Source: Sordariomycetes sp. S80-01Y | Lineage: Eukaryota; Ascomycota; Sordariomycetes | DNA: 64,000 bases | NCBI GenBank assembly: GCA_037042185.1 | Contig: JAXQJY010000027.1 | Span: 2,170,001-2,234,000 of the forward strand | Reading direction: 5' to 3' | Part shown: piece by piece, positions 20,138-31,438 of the stretch | Position numbering within the stretch: position 1 is the stretch's first letter | Layout: every line of letters starts with the position of its first letter | Made by a program: the position numbers and the translations under genes | Notes under the pieces: model-generated | Databases searched by the model: none | Seen by the model: the letters and a program-made list of their open reading frames with translations, nothing else | Told to the model about the DNA's origin: nothing

Positions 20138-23100
20138 CGTGATGAGAGGCTGGGTTGTTGTGTCAGCCGTGGCGTGGTGAAACCTGCGGTGGGAATCTGG
20201 GATTCAGACGCCGGCGGCAGACGGGAATGGCACCTGGTGAGGTGGTGGTTGGACGCCGGAATCAAGGCAGCCAAGAAGTTGCAGTAACTGCTGGCGGGAA
20301 ACCTGGAAAGACCCCTCCTCTCGAATATGTCGCTCTCTTGCGAGAGAAGTCTTGGTGACGTCGTGCTTCTGTCTTGGGTGAGGCTGTTGGTTCTACCTAT
20401 CGGGCCAGGTTGGTGTGAAGCCCACGACGATGAGATCACTCACCACGATGTCGGGCCCTCTAACGTTAAGCTGGGAGCGAGTGATGAGGACAAAGAGCAA
20501 GGAGCCAGAGCATCGGGCATTGAATGTGACAAGCTGTTGGTTGAGGCCCCGGCGGGTATATTTGAACCGCTTCTTCCCAGACGCTCTCCTGCCAGCCAAC
20601 TCAGAACAATGCCCCTGTCGGCGGCTCTCGGTCAGGCTCACAGCGGGCTAATGAGGTCATTCCGCTACTGATCGGCGGGCCTTACTGGTCGTAGGGCTGC
20701 GGCTTGGCGAGGGATTGGCGGGGGCTTACGAAGTTGACATCCAACAGCTCACGCCCTCAGCTACACGCCCCCATTGCGCAGCAACATCCGTCACCGAGCT
20801 GTTGAGCTCTTGAGCGGTGGCAGCTTCGACGATCTGATGGCAGACATTCTCTACATTGGGAGCCAATCCTGCTGCGAGAAGTGGCGAGGACCCTGCAGCG
20901 CTGGGCAGGAGATAATAGAGGCGGCCGAAGGCGAGTACGCGTACAGTGAGCGCGAATTAGTCTCCTGGCTGGAGAAGAGAAGCGCGCAGACAGTCTCACT
21001 GCCAGTGCCGGGGCCTTATTTTGGTCGTTATTTTGGGAGTCTGTTGCCCCATTTGTATTTATGTTGCGCTGCCTTACGGTGGCAGCAGCTGAGCCGTGTC
21101 CAGGCACAAACGGAGCGCCGTTGGGCGCGTCCGTTTAACCAGGAAAACGGAGAGCGGGTGTGGTCGACACTGGGGGACGCAGGAGACAGCGATGCTGAAG
21201 AGGATGCGCACCCAGCTACCGCTCGTAATAATTAGGTAGATAGAAGGACACGGTTGTAAGTAGCACTTCTACTGTTGCTCGTCGAGCACAAGCGATCAGC
21301 ACCATGGGGAGCTGCAATGATTATGGCGAGGAGTCTGTCCTCATCACACTGTCTCTGCCCGCTAGGGACCAGCACACTCCAGAGTAATTTATAAGCGGAA
21401 GACGCTCAATAATTACACTTGGCGATAGAAAAGAGCATGGCCCGCCATCACCATGCACCTGGAGGCTGCTGCGCTCGCTGGTGACGATCACGCGAGGTCC
21501 TCAGTCCGGCAGCATCCAAGGAGCCCGCGCCGGGGTGGCTCCACTTCCCCGAGCGAAGGACCGGAGCACGGAGCACCTCCGCCCGGATCTCTTGAAGTCG
21601 GCAACACTCGGCGAGATCCTTCTTCGCACAGACTCTCCCCAGCTTTGGTGATCATATGATGCCGCCGAAGCCCCTGCAAGTGGTCCAAACTATGCTCATG
21701 ATGCTCATGGGATTGGGGCTGGCGCGCTGCACGGGCCTGAGGCTGCTTCCAGTTGCCAGTTTGGGACCAATTGCTACCGTGGGCGGCAGGGCCTGACAAG
21801 GGGCACCTGGATGTCATTCTAACTCGAAGGCATTCGAAAGGCCCAGTCATGGCTCGAGATAAAGGGAAGCAAGCAATGGAACGTTCCGCCGGCCACGCCG
21901 ATCTTCAAATAGCTTGCCTTGTTCTCGGCGGCCCAATCTCTTGTCACCCTGAGGCTGGCTGGGGGAATGGGTGTTTCGGAATCGCTGTCGCCAAGCACAC
22001 CTTATTCTATGCCTAATACCCAAGTAATGTATAGCTGGCAAAGGACCACTCGAATTCCACACTCACCTCCCCTCAACTGCTAGCTACATGGTGATGTCAA
22101 CACTGCTACCGCAACACCGCCAGGGCTGCGAGTTCAATTGACCTCCTTCGGCCACTCTGGTCGAGCATGAGGCCAGACCTCCATTAGGCAGAAGCATTTC
22201 GTCCTTCTCAGGAGGTGGCATGAAGATCAGCCCCCTAACCAGCCCCAACCCCACAATCATCAATCTCGACGGTGAAACAAGGGGTAGCCATGTTCAACCT
22301 CGTACTCCCTCCCACCTTACACATCCGGCAATTCGAGCATGTGCCGAATCATCACTTGGTCTGAGCTGAAGCCCTGTGTCGCTTAAACTCGCCGAGAAAA
22401 TCAATCAGAAAAGTGTCATACCCGCGCATGGGATCCTTCTTGACCCTGGACGAACGGATTGTGGGTTGTTGAGGGGAAAATGTTGCGTGATGATACTCAC
22501 GGCGCAAAGCTTTGCTCAGGGCGTGACTGTTATAAGATCCTATGATATAGAACGAAGCATGGTAACGCTTCACTCCAGCTAGACGCGATGATGCGTGGTT
22601 CTCAGAGGCCATTGATGTTTTTGACAGTAATAACTTACGCCGTACTATGCCTGTTGGCGCGTGAGGCTTCCACTGTAACTTAAGTAGGGATTTTTAAAAT
22701 GTGCACACACCGGGGCTTGATGAAGCGCCTGAGCGCAGCTCTGCTGAACAGGCAAAGCTCATCTAGTGGCCAATGCACTGAAGGATTGCGGTTGAAACAA
22801 GGCTTTCTCCGCAGGACAACCTCATCTATCAGAAAGGATCAGAGCTAACCTTCCTCTTTCGGGCTACCAACCTACCGAACTGTCAGCCGCAGCCCTATTC
22901 ATGCAGATCCTGGAGCGACTGCATTGGAGACACCTAGACGGTTTGTTCCGAGATCCAGCACCTCCTGATCCCCTCACCCAAGGTGTTAATAAGACCATGG
23001 AGCCACCTGCCGGTATCTGCCTCAGAAGCTCCCTGTATCGACAGCTGGGTCGGGTCGACATTCATTCTTTTATTTCTGATTGGCTTTCATTCTTTACTTG

Positions 23101-23155
23101 TTAGTTGCCACGGAACACCACGTTCTTTTACGGATACATCTCAAACCCAGGAAAA
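20138..23155. other. 3.0-kb intergenic region
   Basis: No gene could be supported. Open frames (for example 20774-21235 plus and 21488-21850 minus) lack domain-like content, splice support or conserved composition. No terminal repeats, transposase fragments or AT-rich RIP-like blocks were seen. The right end must contain the promoter of the secreted protein at 23156. Confidence 0.4.
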
Positions 23156-24582
23156 ATGGTCTCCTTCTCAATGCTTAGCTCCGCCGCTGCGGTCGGCCTC
23201 ATCTCCTTCTTCGCCAGCCCCGTCTCAGCCCAAGACTGGAGCGTCGGCCAGCCACGCGAGAACTGCGACATCCCCGACTATGCCATGATCCAGGGAGCTG
23301 GTGGTGGCGACGGCAATGCGTTCTGCGGCTCCAAATTCAAAGAGGGCATCCTTGTCAAGAAGATTGAAGTGCAGGGTCACTACGAGATCATTCGCGGCAT
23401 CACTGTGACTTACACGGATAACACCTACGACACATTCGGCCGAATGGACTTTGAGGACGCGGACGAGACAAGGAGAAACACTCTTGAGTTCGACCCAACT
23501 GTCGACTCTGTCACCAAGGCTGAGATCTGGCCCAACGGCTGGAACGCCCACGGTAATGAGGGTGTTGCGAGCCTCGTCTTCGAGACTTCCAATGGCGGCA
23601 AGATTGGTAAGACAGCCCATCGGCAGATATCAAATTGTGAGACTGACAGGTTCCAGACGTCAAGAACGACTGGGACCACGAGATTCTCCCAACAGTCCTT
23701 GATGTTGGCAATGCCGGCATGCTGCTTGGTATTGCTGGTCGCTCGGGCGAGTCTATTGACCGTCTTGATTTCATCTTCACCAAGGAGAAGGTCAAGTCGC
23801 GCAGCATTGAGGATATGACACTTACGCCCGACATTGACGAGATTAACCTGCGCGAGTCCAACGGGTACGGTCATCGCAGCCTCACCTCAGGCGATGTTAG
23901 CTAATGACGTTACAGCGACCGCGGCTTTGTCGTCGAGTACCTCGATGAAATCCATCACGTCAACAACCTTGACACCCCGACCGACATCTGGCTGCGAGGC
24001 GAGAAGAAGGTCTCCACATCCACCTCCATCACCAAGACCTCGTCCGACACCTTCCACCTGGGCATGGGCTTCGAGTTCAAGGCCAAGATGGGTATTCTGG
24101 TGGCCGAGTCCGAGCTAACGACCAAGACGGATATGTTCTGGGAGCACACCGAGCAGAATGCCAACACTGAGACGTCTAGCGAGGAGGTGACCAAGGCATG
24201 GCAGCAGATTGCTACCGCAGAGCCTGGCACTGCCATTCGCTGCTATGCTTGGACTTTCCAGGCTGTAACCACCGACGTCGCTTGGGAGGGAACGGTGAGT
24301 TCAACTTTTCCATCTTTCTTCCCACCAAAAAGAGAACTAGAAATGGCTGACATGTTTGATTAGATCCGAATCGAGTTCGAGGATGACACTGTTATGGAGT
24401 ATCCCTCCCACGGCGCCTACAACACGGCCCAGTACTCCCGCGTCAACACCTTCTGCGAGGACGAAGATCCCGAGGAGGCAACGGCTGCCGTCATGCGCGG
24501 GGCCACCGTCTACGAAGATGGCGAGCTTTTGACCAAGCGCACCATCGGCGAGCGCAGCAAGGCCAAGGCCCTGCGCAAGTAG
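23156..24582 (+). CDS. Secreted jacalin-like lectin domain plus aerolysin-like (ETX/MTX2-type) protein
   Basis: Four exons, 23156-23606, 23657-23864, 23916-24294 and 24364-24582 (introns 50, 51 and 69 nt), encode 418 residues with consistent phases. Residues 1-24 form a signal peptide ending near VSAQD. Residues about 25-190 resemble a jacalin-type beta-prism: a Gly-rich GAGGGDGNAF start, alternating strands, and repeated I-x-x-I-x-V-x-Y strand patterns. Residues about 195-370 are rich in alternating Ser/Thr and hydrophobic residues (STSTSITKTSSDTF near the start), as in the membrane-inserting hairpin of aerolysin-family beta-pore proteins. The C-terminal 40 residues are a charged tail. The architecture recalls natterin-like lectin-pore proteins; in fungi these are sparsely known. 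Possible roles are defence against animals or microbes. Pore-forming activity is inference only. No breaks in the gene. Confidence 0.7.
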
Positions 24583-27569
24583 GCGGCCAATCGCGTGTAA
24601 AGCCTAGCTGAACCCTCAATTGGGCTTTATTGATGAAGGAATGTACTTTAATTGTTTTAAGGAGCGTTGAATGATATCTGAAAATGTGTCGATTCGAGGG
24701 CAACAACGGGGTTGGGTTTTGTCAGCCCATCGGCTTTTGAAACCCCTTCCTTGGCCTAGTCACCTCCATTCCAGTGCATCGGAGTGAAGACCTGATCAAC
24801 CAGCGACTTGTTCCGTCCTCTTTTCTTGGAAATGAAGCCCGTGCTCTCGCAGCAGTTGACGTACAGAGAGCAACTCTTCATCCCTTGTCGCCAGATTAGG
24901 ATGTTGGCGGTGAGCTTGCGCCCCTCGCAATGAGAAACTCGTTGAGGCTCATAGGTCGTTCCATTTCAGTAGGCTACCTGTGAACCACGCCCAACACAAT
25001 CCATCCCATCATCGCTGAACGAAAACGGTGCCATTCTGGGCTCCGTTTCGCAACGCCGCGGCTGATCCAGGTCACAACCAACACACATCGAGGGGACAGG
25101 AGGCTAAGCCCAAATCAGCCACTTTCCAACTCACATGAAGAACACCAACAAATACTTCCGTAGCACTTGAACATCCGAGCCCTCATCTACGTGTTCAAGA
25201 GATGCTCAGCCTCCAATTCGGTAGCCCCGAGCAGAAGGCCAACATCACACAAGGCTGCAGCGGCAGATATCTTACCCTTTTCAGCAATCTGATCAACACC
25301 AAGCCACCTTCGGATCTCAACCGGCGCGCCACCAACGCAAATCACCACCGTGTGCGCTCGATGATGGGCGTGGCTCAGCCTCCCCGCGAAGATGAACTTC
25401 TAGATCTGATTTGGAAGCCCCTGAGTGCTGTTGAATACACGCGTCCAAGGCATATTCGGAGTAGATCTAGGGTTGATCAATTTATGGGGTGCGTGTAGCA
25501 GGGCGTCGTGGCTTGCGTGTAAGTGAGTTGATCATCTGTGATTCTCGTTAATCTTGCGAGGTCACCGGCGCACTAGTCGCACGCTGCCCACAGATTATGA
25601 ACGTTAACGAAATCTCATGCCGGGCTTCAAATCCACATGTCTCGAGACTAGAATGATGCATACAAGCCTGAGGCCGCCGGTTGGCATCTGCCATCATTTC
25701 GCCCAGTCAGGCTTAACGTCCGTATCCACTGTTGACGTTGGGGGGCCGGCAGCAGACGGAGGGCCACACAAGCCATAAGCCAGCACCATCCGCAATACGC
25801 AACGCCCGTCCACTCATAGCTGCCCATCTGTAACAGAAGCCTCGTACGCGTTTCGATCTTCACCGCCAATGGTGTGTTGTGCTGGTGACGGACTCGTGGG
25901 CGTAAGTCCTTCGATGCAACTCGAGTGCAAGTCTGCGGCTCCACTCCCCTTATTCAGACGGGAGGACCCCTTCTCAATAGACTGGAGGGCGGCTATTGCG
26001 ATTTGAGTCGAAATTATTGCGGGAACGTGGAGGCTCAGAATTTCCTCCCGCGTACGATTTGATGCCTCCATTGGGTCTCGATAAATTCACTTGCTGGGGG
26101 GAATATTAGGCGGCGCAGCATGCTGCTCGATTGGGTCAAACATGGCGACAACAGTGACAGGGCTCAGAAATCGAGCGGCAATCAACCAAAGCCAACACCA
26201 ACTCTCTCCCAACAGCCAATCAACAATGACTCAAACGACCAGACCAGTCCCATCAAGGACTGATCCCTTGCCAGGGAACTGGGGTTGTGGCTTAACGCTC
26301 AGAGGGGAATCAAACCAGTGGGCAGACCAGGCTGGACCAGCGCTGATGATTTCTTGCTTTGGACACATACTGCGCTGGTGTGGCCCGGTTTCCAATACCA
26401 TGTATTTCTTGCCTCTTGAAGTAAAGGAGGCTAGCTATGCGCCTCGCAACCTCGACACAGCCGCCTGCTCTACCACATCGTGCTCCGTTTCGCCAGTGCA
26501 GCTGCAAGGCCTCATTAGAGGGCCCTGACAGGCGGTGGAAATCTCGAAAGTAATTCCATCGTGACGCGTAACTTTTTGTGCCGTCTCCCGGCTCCGCCAG
26601 GCGAGACGTAAGGCGTAGCAGCGTCTAAGATGCATGGGAGTCGGTCTGGAGGGAAGATGATGATTACCACCACGCATGTTGACGTTGGAAATGGCGTCGC
26701 CATTGGGGGCTGCTGAGCGTGTTTTCACGAGCGGCGCACTGTTCTTTTGTTGAGACCGTAAGCCTTGTCTAGCCCTGTCTTTGCCGTCCCTCCACTGTCC
26801 TTGTTGGTCGTCCACTGTCACTGTGCCTGGCAATCAGTGATCCTGGAAGCAACAGCTGGCGGACCAACACACAGCGGCCTCTGACGTAGATAAGCCCATC
26901 GCGTTGCTGTCCTGAATCCTAAATCCAACAGAGCGGGTAGATCTGCGTAGCTGCTGTGCCTCCCCTGCAGGCAACCCGGACCCCTTCCATCCAACGGTGG
27001 ACCCCGATGACGCTACAAGCTGCACAAGGCGCAGCCAACGCCACGGTGGGTGTGCGCATAAGCCAGTCGTCCACGTCTAAGCCAGGCACAAACACAGCAC
27101 TCGTTACCGTGCGGCAAGATGAAGCAAAGGGCCGTTGGGAGACGCATTCGCTTGCCCTCTTGTCGCAATGGAAGCGGGCCAGGGTAGTCCCTTTTAGCTG
27201 CGTCTGGGGTCGTTGCACCTTATTACTCCTGATGCCCTGCATCTATATCTACAAAACCTCCCCCATCCCCATCCACCTTGACTTCCTGAACCCTCTTCAT
27301 AATTTCTGCCATTCTTACATTCTACCCATCTCAATATTACCGACAAAGCGTTTGCCTGATTTACCCTCGAGCCCTTCGTCAACATACTGCAGCAGCCTTA
27401 CACACTGGAAGCCTGTCCACCAACCGAAGTTGAGAGCAAACCGCATCATTGATTGCTCGTCCTCCCACGTGCCACATATTTGGGGATTATACGAATTGCT
27501 CCCCACGTGTTGCTTTTCTCAAGCATCATTCCATTATCCTTCAATCAGAAAGGACACGCGCCCATCAAG
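24583..27569. other. 3.0-kb intergenic region
   Basis: No gene could be supported; frames here are short and unlike proteins. The last 330 bases before 27570 are a pyrimidine-rich leader with a TATA-like CTATATCTAC near 27241-27250, a reasonable promoter for the polyketide synthase. Confidence 0.4.
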
Positions 27570-29006
27570 ATGTCGTCCGCAGCGCCGTTTGAAGGCATCA
27601 ACCTCTCCATCACGGGGTTGGGTACCCAGTACCCCCCCTATTCACTCAAGCCCAGCGCTCTGAACGAATTGGGCAACAAGTACTACCCCGAGTCAGAATC
27701 GTAAGCTTCCCTCCAAAGCTCCTCTGAGCCATACTGAATAATGTAGAATGAAAAAGGTTTTGGGCGTCAACAAGTTCACCGGCATCGAGACTCGCTCATC
27801 CATCGGCGAGCCCGATCACCCTCTTGTCAACCAGGAGAAGGCACCCTCGATAAAAGAGATCCACGACATCTTCATGAGCGATGGTGTTCCTTTGGCCGTC
27901 AGTGCCGCCCGGAAAGCTGTCAAGGAATCAGGGATCGACCTCAACGAAATCACCCACATCGTTTCTACAACCTGCACGGACTCCGCCAACCCCGGGTTCG
28001 ACCACTTCGTCGCCAAAGGCTTGGGTATCGAGCACCAGGTTGAAAAGGTGCTGCTGCACGGCATCGGTTGCAGTGGTGGGTTGGCGACGCTGAGGACCGG
28101 AGCGAATCTGGCTCTGGGTCATACTGCAAGGAATCGGCCGGCGAGGGTGCTGTGCGTTGCGCTAGAGATCAGTACCACCTTGGTAAGGAGTGAGCTCGAC
28201 AGCATCAATCAGAACCAGGAAACGAGGATAGGCGCTTGTTTGTTCTCCGACTGCGCGAGTGCGGTAGTGCTGAGCAACGGGATCGATGATGGGGCTGAGC
28301 CTATTTACGACCTGCTCGGATGGGACCACCGTATGATCCCTGACACAGAGAATGATCTCGGCTTTGACGTTGATCCTCTTGGTGAGTCCTCGATGATGCT
28401 CTGATGATGAGAAACTGCTAACGGCGAAAAGGCTGGAAAGTCGTCCTCACCCCTCGCGTTCCCAAGATGACCGGAGCCGCCGTCAAGCCCGCTTTCGAAG
28501 ACCTCCTCGCATCACTTCCCGATCTCCCAGCCGAATATCAAAACCCTGCCGACTTCGACTGGGCAATGCATCCAGGCGGTGCGACCATCCTTTCTGGTGC
28601 CGAGAAGGCCATGGACATCACCCCCGAGCACATGCGCGCCAGTTACGATACCTACATGAACCACGGCAACTCGAGTTCCGCCACCATATTCAGCGTCATG
28701 AACCGCCTGCGGTCAAAGGACATGGATGCCGTTGCTCCCAACGGTCAGGTCAAAGACTTCGTCGTCGGCTGTGCTTTCGGACCTGGCATCACCGTCGAGA
28801 TGTGCATGCTGAAACGCCACACGGCCCCGAGCGGCACCAGGACCATGCACGGTCTTCAGACACCGCCTGATACCGATAATGATGCATCGAGCGAGGACTT
28901 GTCGGACGGGGACTCATCAAGTGGCCGGGACTCGCTTGACGAAAGGCCAGCGCTGAGTGATGAGCGATATGTGGCCGAAGCGATTGAGAACCTTGAGCTC
29001 GATTAG
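27570..29006 (+). CDS. Type III polyketide synthase (chalcone synthase-like)
   Basis: Exons 27570-27700, 27747-28381 and 28432-29006 (introns 46 and 50 nt) encode 446 residues. The catalytic triad of the chalcone synthase fold is complete: Cys152 in HGIGCSGG, His302 in WAMHPGG and Asn332 in YMNHGN, close to the 164/303/336 spacing of plant enzymes. THIVSTTCTDSANPGFD, CASAVVLSNG and the closing GCAFGPGITVEM loop are also present. The last 60 residues are an acidic Ser/Asp-rich tail, common in fungal members. Such cytosolic enzymes condense fatty acyl-CoA starters with malonyl-CoA into alkylpyrones or alkylresorcinols; the product here is unknown. A secreted esterase, a Zn2Cys6 regulator and a P450 follow on the same strand, suggesting a small biosynthetic cluster. 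Confidence 0.95.
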
Positions 29007-29913
29007 AGATAGGCGAGTGTTGGAATTTACGACGAAACGCATCATACACATGGCCGGCGTGGGTGCTTGGGAAAATTGTCTTTGCTGTCGCTGTGCGGCC
29101 GTCTATTCGTCATAGCTCTGGTATGCTTATTGAGCAACATCTTTCTGTATTAGTACGAGCGGCCTCTACCACTGGCTAGTGGCTACATGTTTCATGAAAT
29201 ACCCCATAGGAGAATTCAATAGTTAATTAGTCTCAAGCTTCCGTTTGCGAACTGCCGGACCAATGACGCTTGGCATGGCCGACCAGCTGTGGTTCCATGG
29301 TAAGCGAACGAATCAGCAGAACACCCTTAATAAGGTCTTTCAGTGGCCTCGTCGGGTCCTTTGAATCTTCCGGACGCTTAGCATGCTTGACGTCGCAGGT
29401 GTCCATAGCTCGCGGCATATCATGGACAGAGGGTCCTCTCCTAACTGGTCCATGCACTGGCAGATGCCGTGCCTTTCGACCGAGAAGCTGATCCCTGCGA
29501 ACATCATTTATTCTATCCATCGCGACTTGAGCGCTTCACTCGACGGAACCCCTAGCTCCGATTACCAGGGTCGCATTTCTACCCCGCAATCTGTATCCGC
29601 TTAGGATTCTGTACGATCAGTTAAGGCTAAAAGCGTAGTAGGCCATTGCTCTCGTGTCCGAAGCTCCGATTTGTTGGGATGGGGACATTTTTAGGCGCAA
29701 GAACGTTTCAAGGCACTACTTGGCAGAGGGAATCCCCGCGAGCAGAGGCTGATCGGAATGGTACCCAGCAGAGGTAGAGCGAGTTCGCTGGAGTTGTCGC
29801 CGAATCCAAAACTACAAATAGGAGCGCATAATAGTGGAATAGAAGATGGTGTAGCGGACCAACATACCTCCACCCTTGGCTTTGAATCAAGTCGTTTCTT
29901 CCGTTCGAACAAA
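29007..29913. other. Intergenic, polyketide synthase to esterase
   Basis: No gene seen in 0.9 kb. It should contain the 3' untranslated region of the synthase and the promoter of the esterase. Confidence 0.4.
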
Positions 29914-30709
29914 ATGCGGGCTTCCACGGTTTTCGGTCTCTTTGCGGTGGCGGAGACCACTATCGCCCAGGCGGTCAAGTTCAGTGCGTGTTTTGGTGAT
30001 GCATGAAAGCTTTCGCTAACATCGTCGAGTGCCGCTGGGCGACTCCATCACAGAGATCACATGCTGGCGAGCTTATGTCTGGGACCAATTCGCAGAGGTT
30101 GGACTCACTGGGGGTCAAGTTGACTGGGTCGGTTCCATGAACAGCAACCCTGCGGGATGTAGTCCACAGACACCAGGATTTGACTACGACCACGAAGGCC
30201 ACTCGGGTTGGCAAGCCGTAGATATCGCCAGGAACAACCTCCAAGGCTGGCTTCAGTCGTACACGCCAGATGTTGTCCAATTCATGCTCGGGACAAACGA
30301 TATCATCCAAAAAGGCGCGACGCCGGATGTCATTCTCGAGGCGTACACGACAATGGTCAATCTTATGAGGCAGTCGAATGCCAGCATGAAGATTATTGTA
30401 AATCCCACATCTACCAACTAGACGAGAATGTTGCTGATGATTTTTCCTTAGGTCGACCAGCTGATCCCTCTCACGATGAACCAAGCGGCCGTTGATGCTC
30501 TGAACGCGCGCATCCCAGGTTGGGCGCAATCCCTGTCGACAGACGAGTCCCCGATCTACGTCGCAGATTGCTCAACGAACGCGGGATTCACGACTGGCAT
30601 GTTGTCCGACGGCATTCATCCCAATGATCAGGGTGATCAGCTCATTGCCCAGCAAGTTGGTCCTTTGGTGATCCAGGCGATCGAGCAGGTCATTGCTTCG
30701 CGTTCTTAG
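29914..30709 (+). CDS. Secreted SGNH/GDSL hydrolase (esterase, CE3-like)
   Basis: Exons 29914-29983, 30030-30397 and 30452-30709 (introns 46 and 54 nt) encode 231 residues. Residues 1-19 look like a signal peptide ending in AQA. Block I is MPLGDSIT with nucleophile Ser29, completed across intron 1 (the split codon gives Met). The oxyanion Gly is in HEGHSGW, block III is LGTNDI, and block V is DGIHPN with Asp199 and His202. All four catalytic blocks are thus intact. Size and order fit the small fungal SGNH esterases grouped with carbohydrate esterase family 3, which deacetylate xylan or similar substrates. The position between a type III polyketide synthase and a regulator raises the alternative that it trims or cyclises an ester product, but secretion argues against that. 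Confidence 0.9.
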
Positions 30710-31438
30710 AGCGGATGCGGCGCGATGGGTGTCGCCATTGAGCGAGTCCCGGTGGTGTCGCTCGAGCCCCGGCTGGATGTCGTAGAAGGCAAATGCCAGG
30801 AACAAGGGTCGGTATCTAGGAGACATAGGAGCATCTTATGACAATTATTTGACGATCCCATGACAAGACTCGTGTGTCGGCGCGCCACCCAGCGGAGAAT
30901 CGGACTAATGCAGCGACTTCGGTGAAGATTGTCGTCGGTGGCTTGCCAGGGGCGGCCCAAAGGAGAAATTCGTCTGCCCAAAACACTCAAAAGTTGGGCG
31001 GCTAGCCTGGCCTAGGGCGCCCTGAAGAGGAGTCTCCCCCTTTTCATGGGAGGAAAACGTGCAGATTCGCTCCATACGCAGGGCGTTTTCGCGTGGTTCG
31101 GGAACTTAAGCTTCCCGTGGCGCCCCAGCCTGTCTGCCTCGGACTAGACCGAATGGGCGTCCAAAATCCATGGGGTGACCATGACTGTTTGTTGGATGAT
31201 CCGATTGCTTTTCATCTTTCATATCCTTGTTCCGCCGTTGTTGGTGCGTGGCATGTCACTCTTCGCTCCTCTCAACATCGCTAGTCGTGCGCTGTGCTGG
31301 TCGTCGACAGCAGAAGCCATCCCGTCTGCCACGCGTGGCTTGCATCGGCACTGACCCTTGGCGTCGGCTTTCAGCCTCGGTTTTGGCGGCCTTGGCCAGG
31401 GGAAGCGGGCGCGCGGAAGCGTGTCGACAGAGCGGACG
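30710..31438. other. Intergenic, upstream region of the Zn2Cys6 regulator
   Basis: No gene supported in 0.7 kb. It presumably carries the regulator's promoter and leader; the coding frame stays open upstream to 31358 without an ATG. Confidence 0.4.

Noticed and set aside
20774-21235. 153-codon plus-strand frame in the 3-kb gap
   Set aside because: No domain, signal peptide or composition typical of a protein gene.
20138-27569. Possible transposon or RIP-degraded repeat in the gene-poor gaps
   Set aside because: No terminal repeats, transposase fragments, or AT-rich TA-biased blocks visible by eye.
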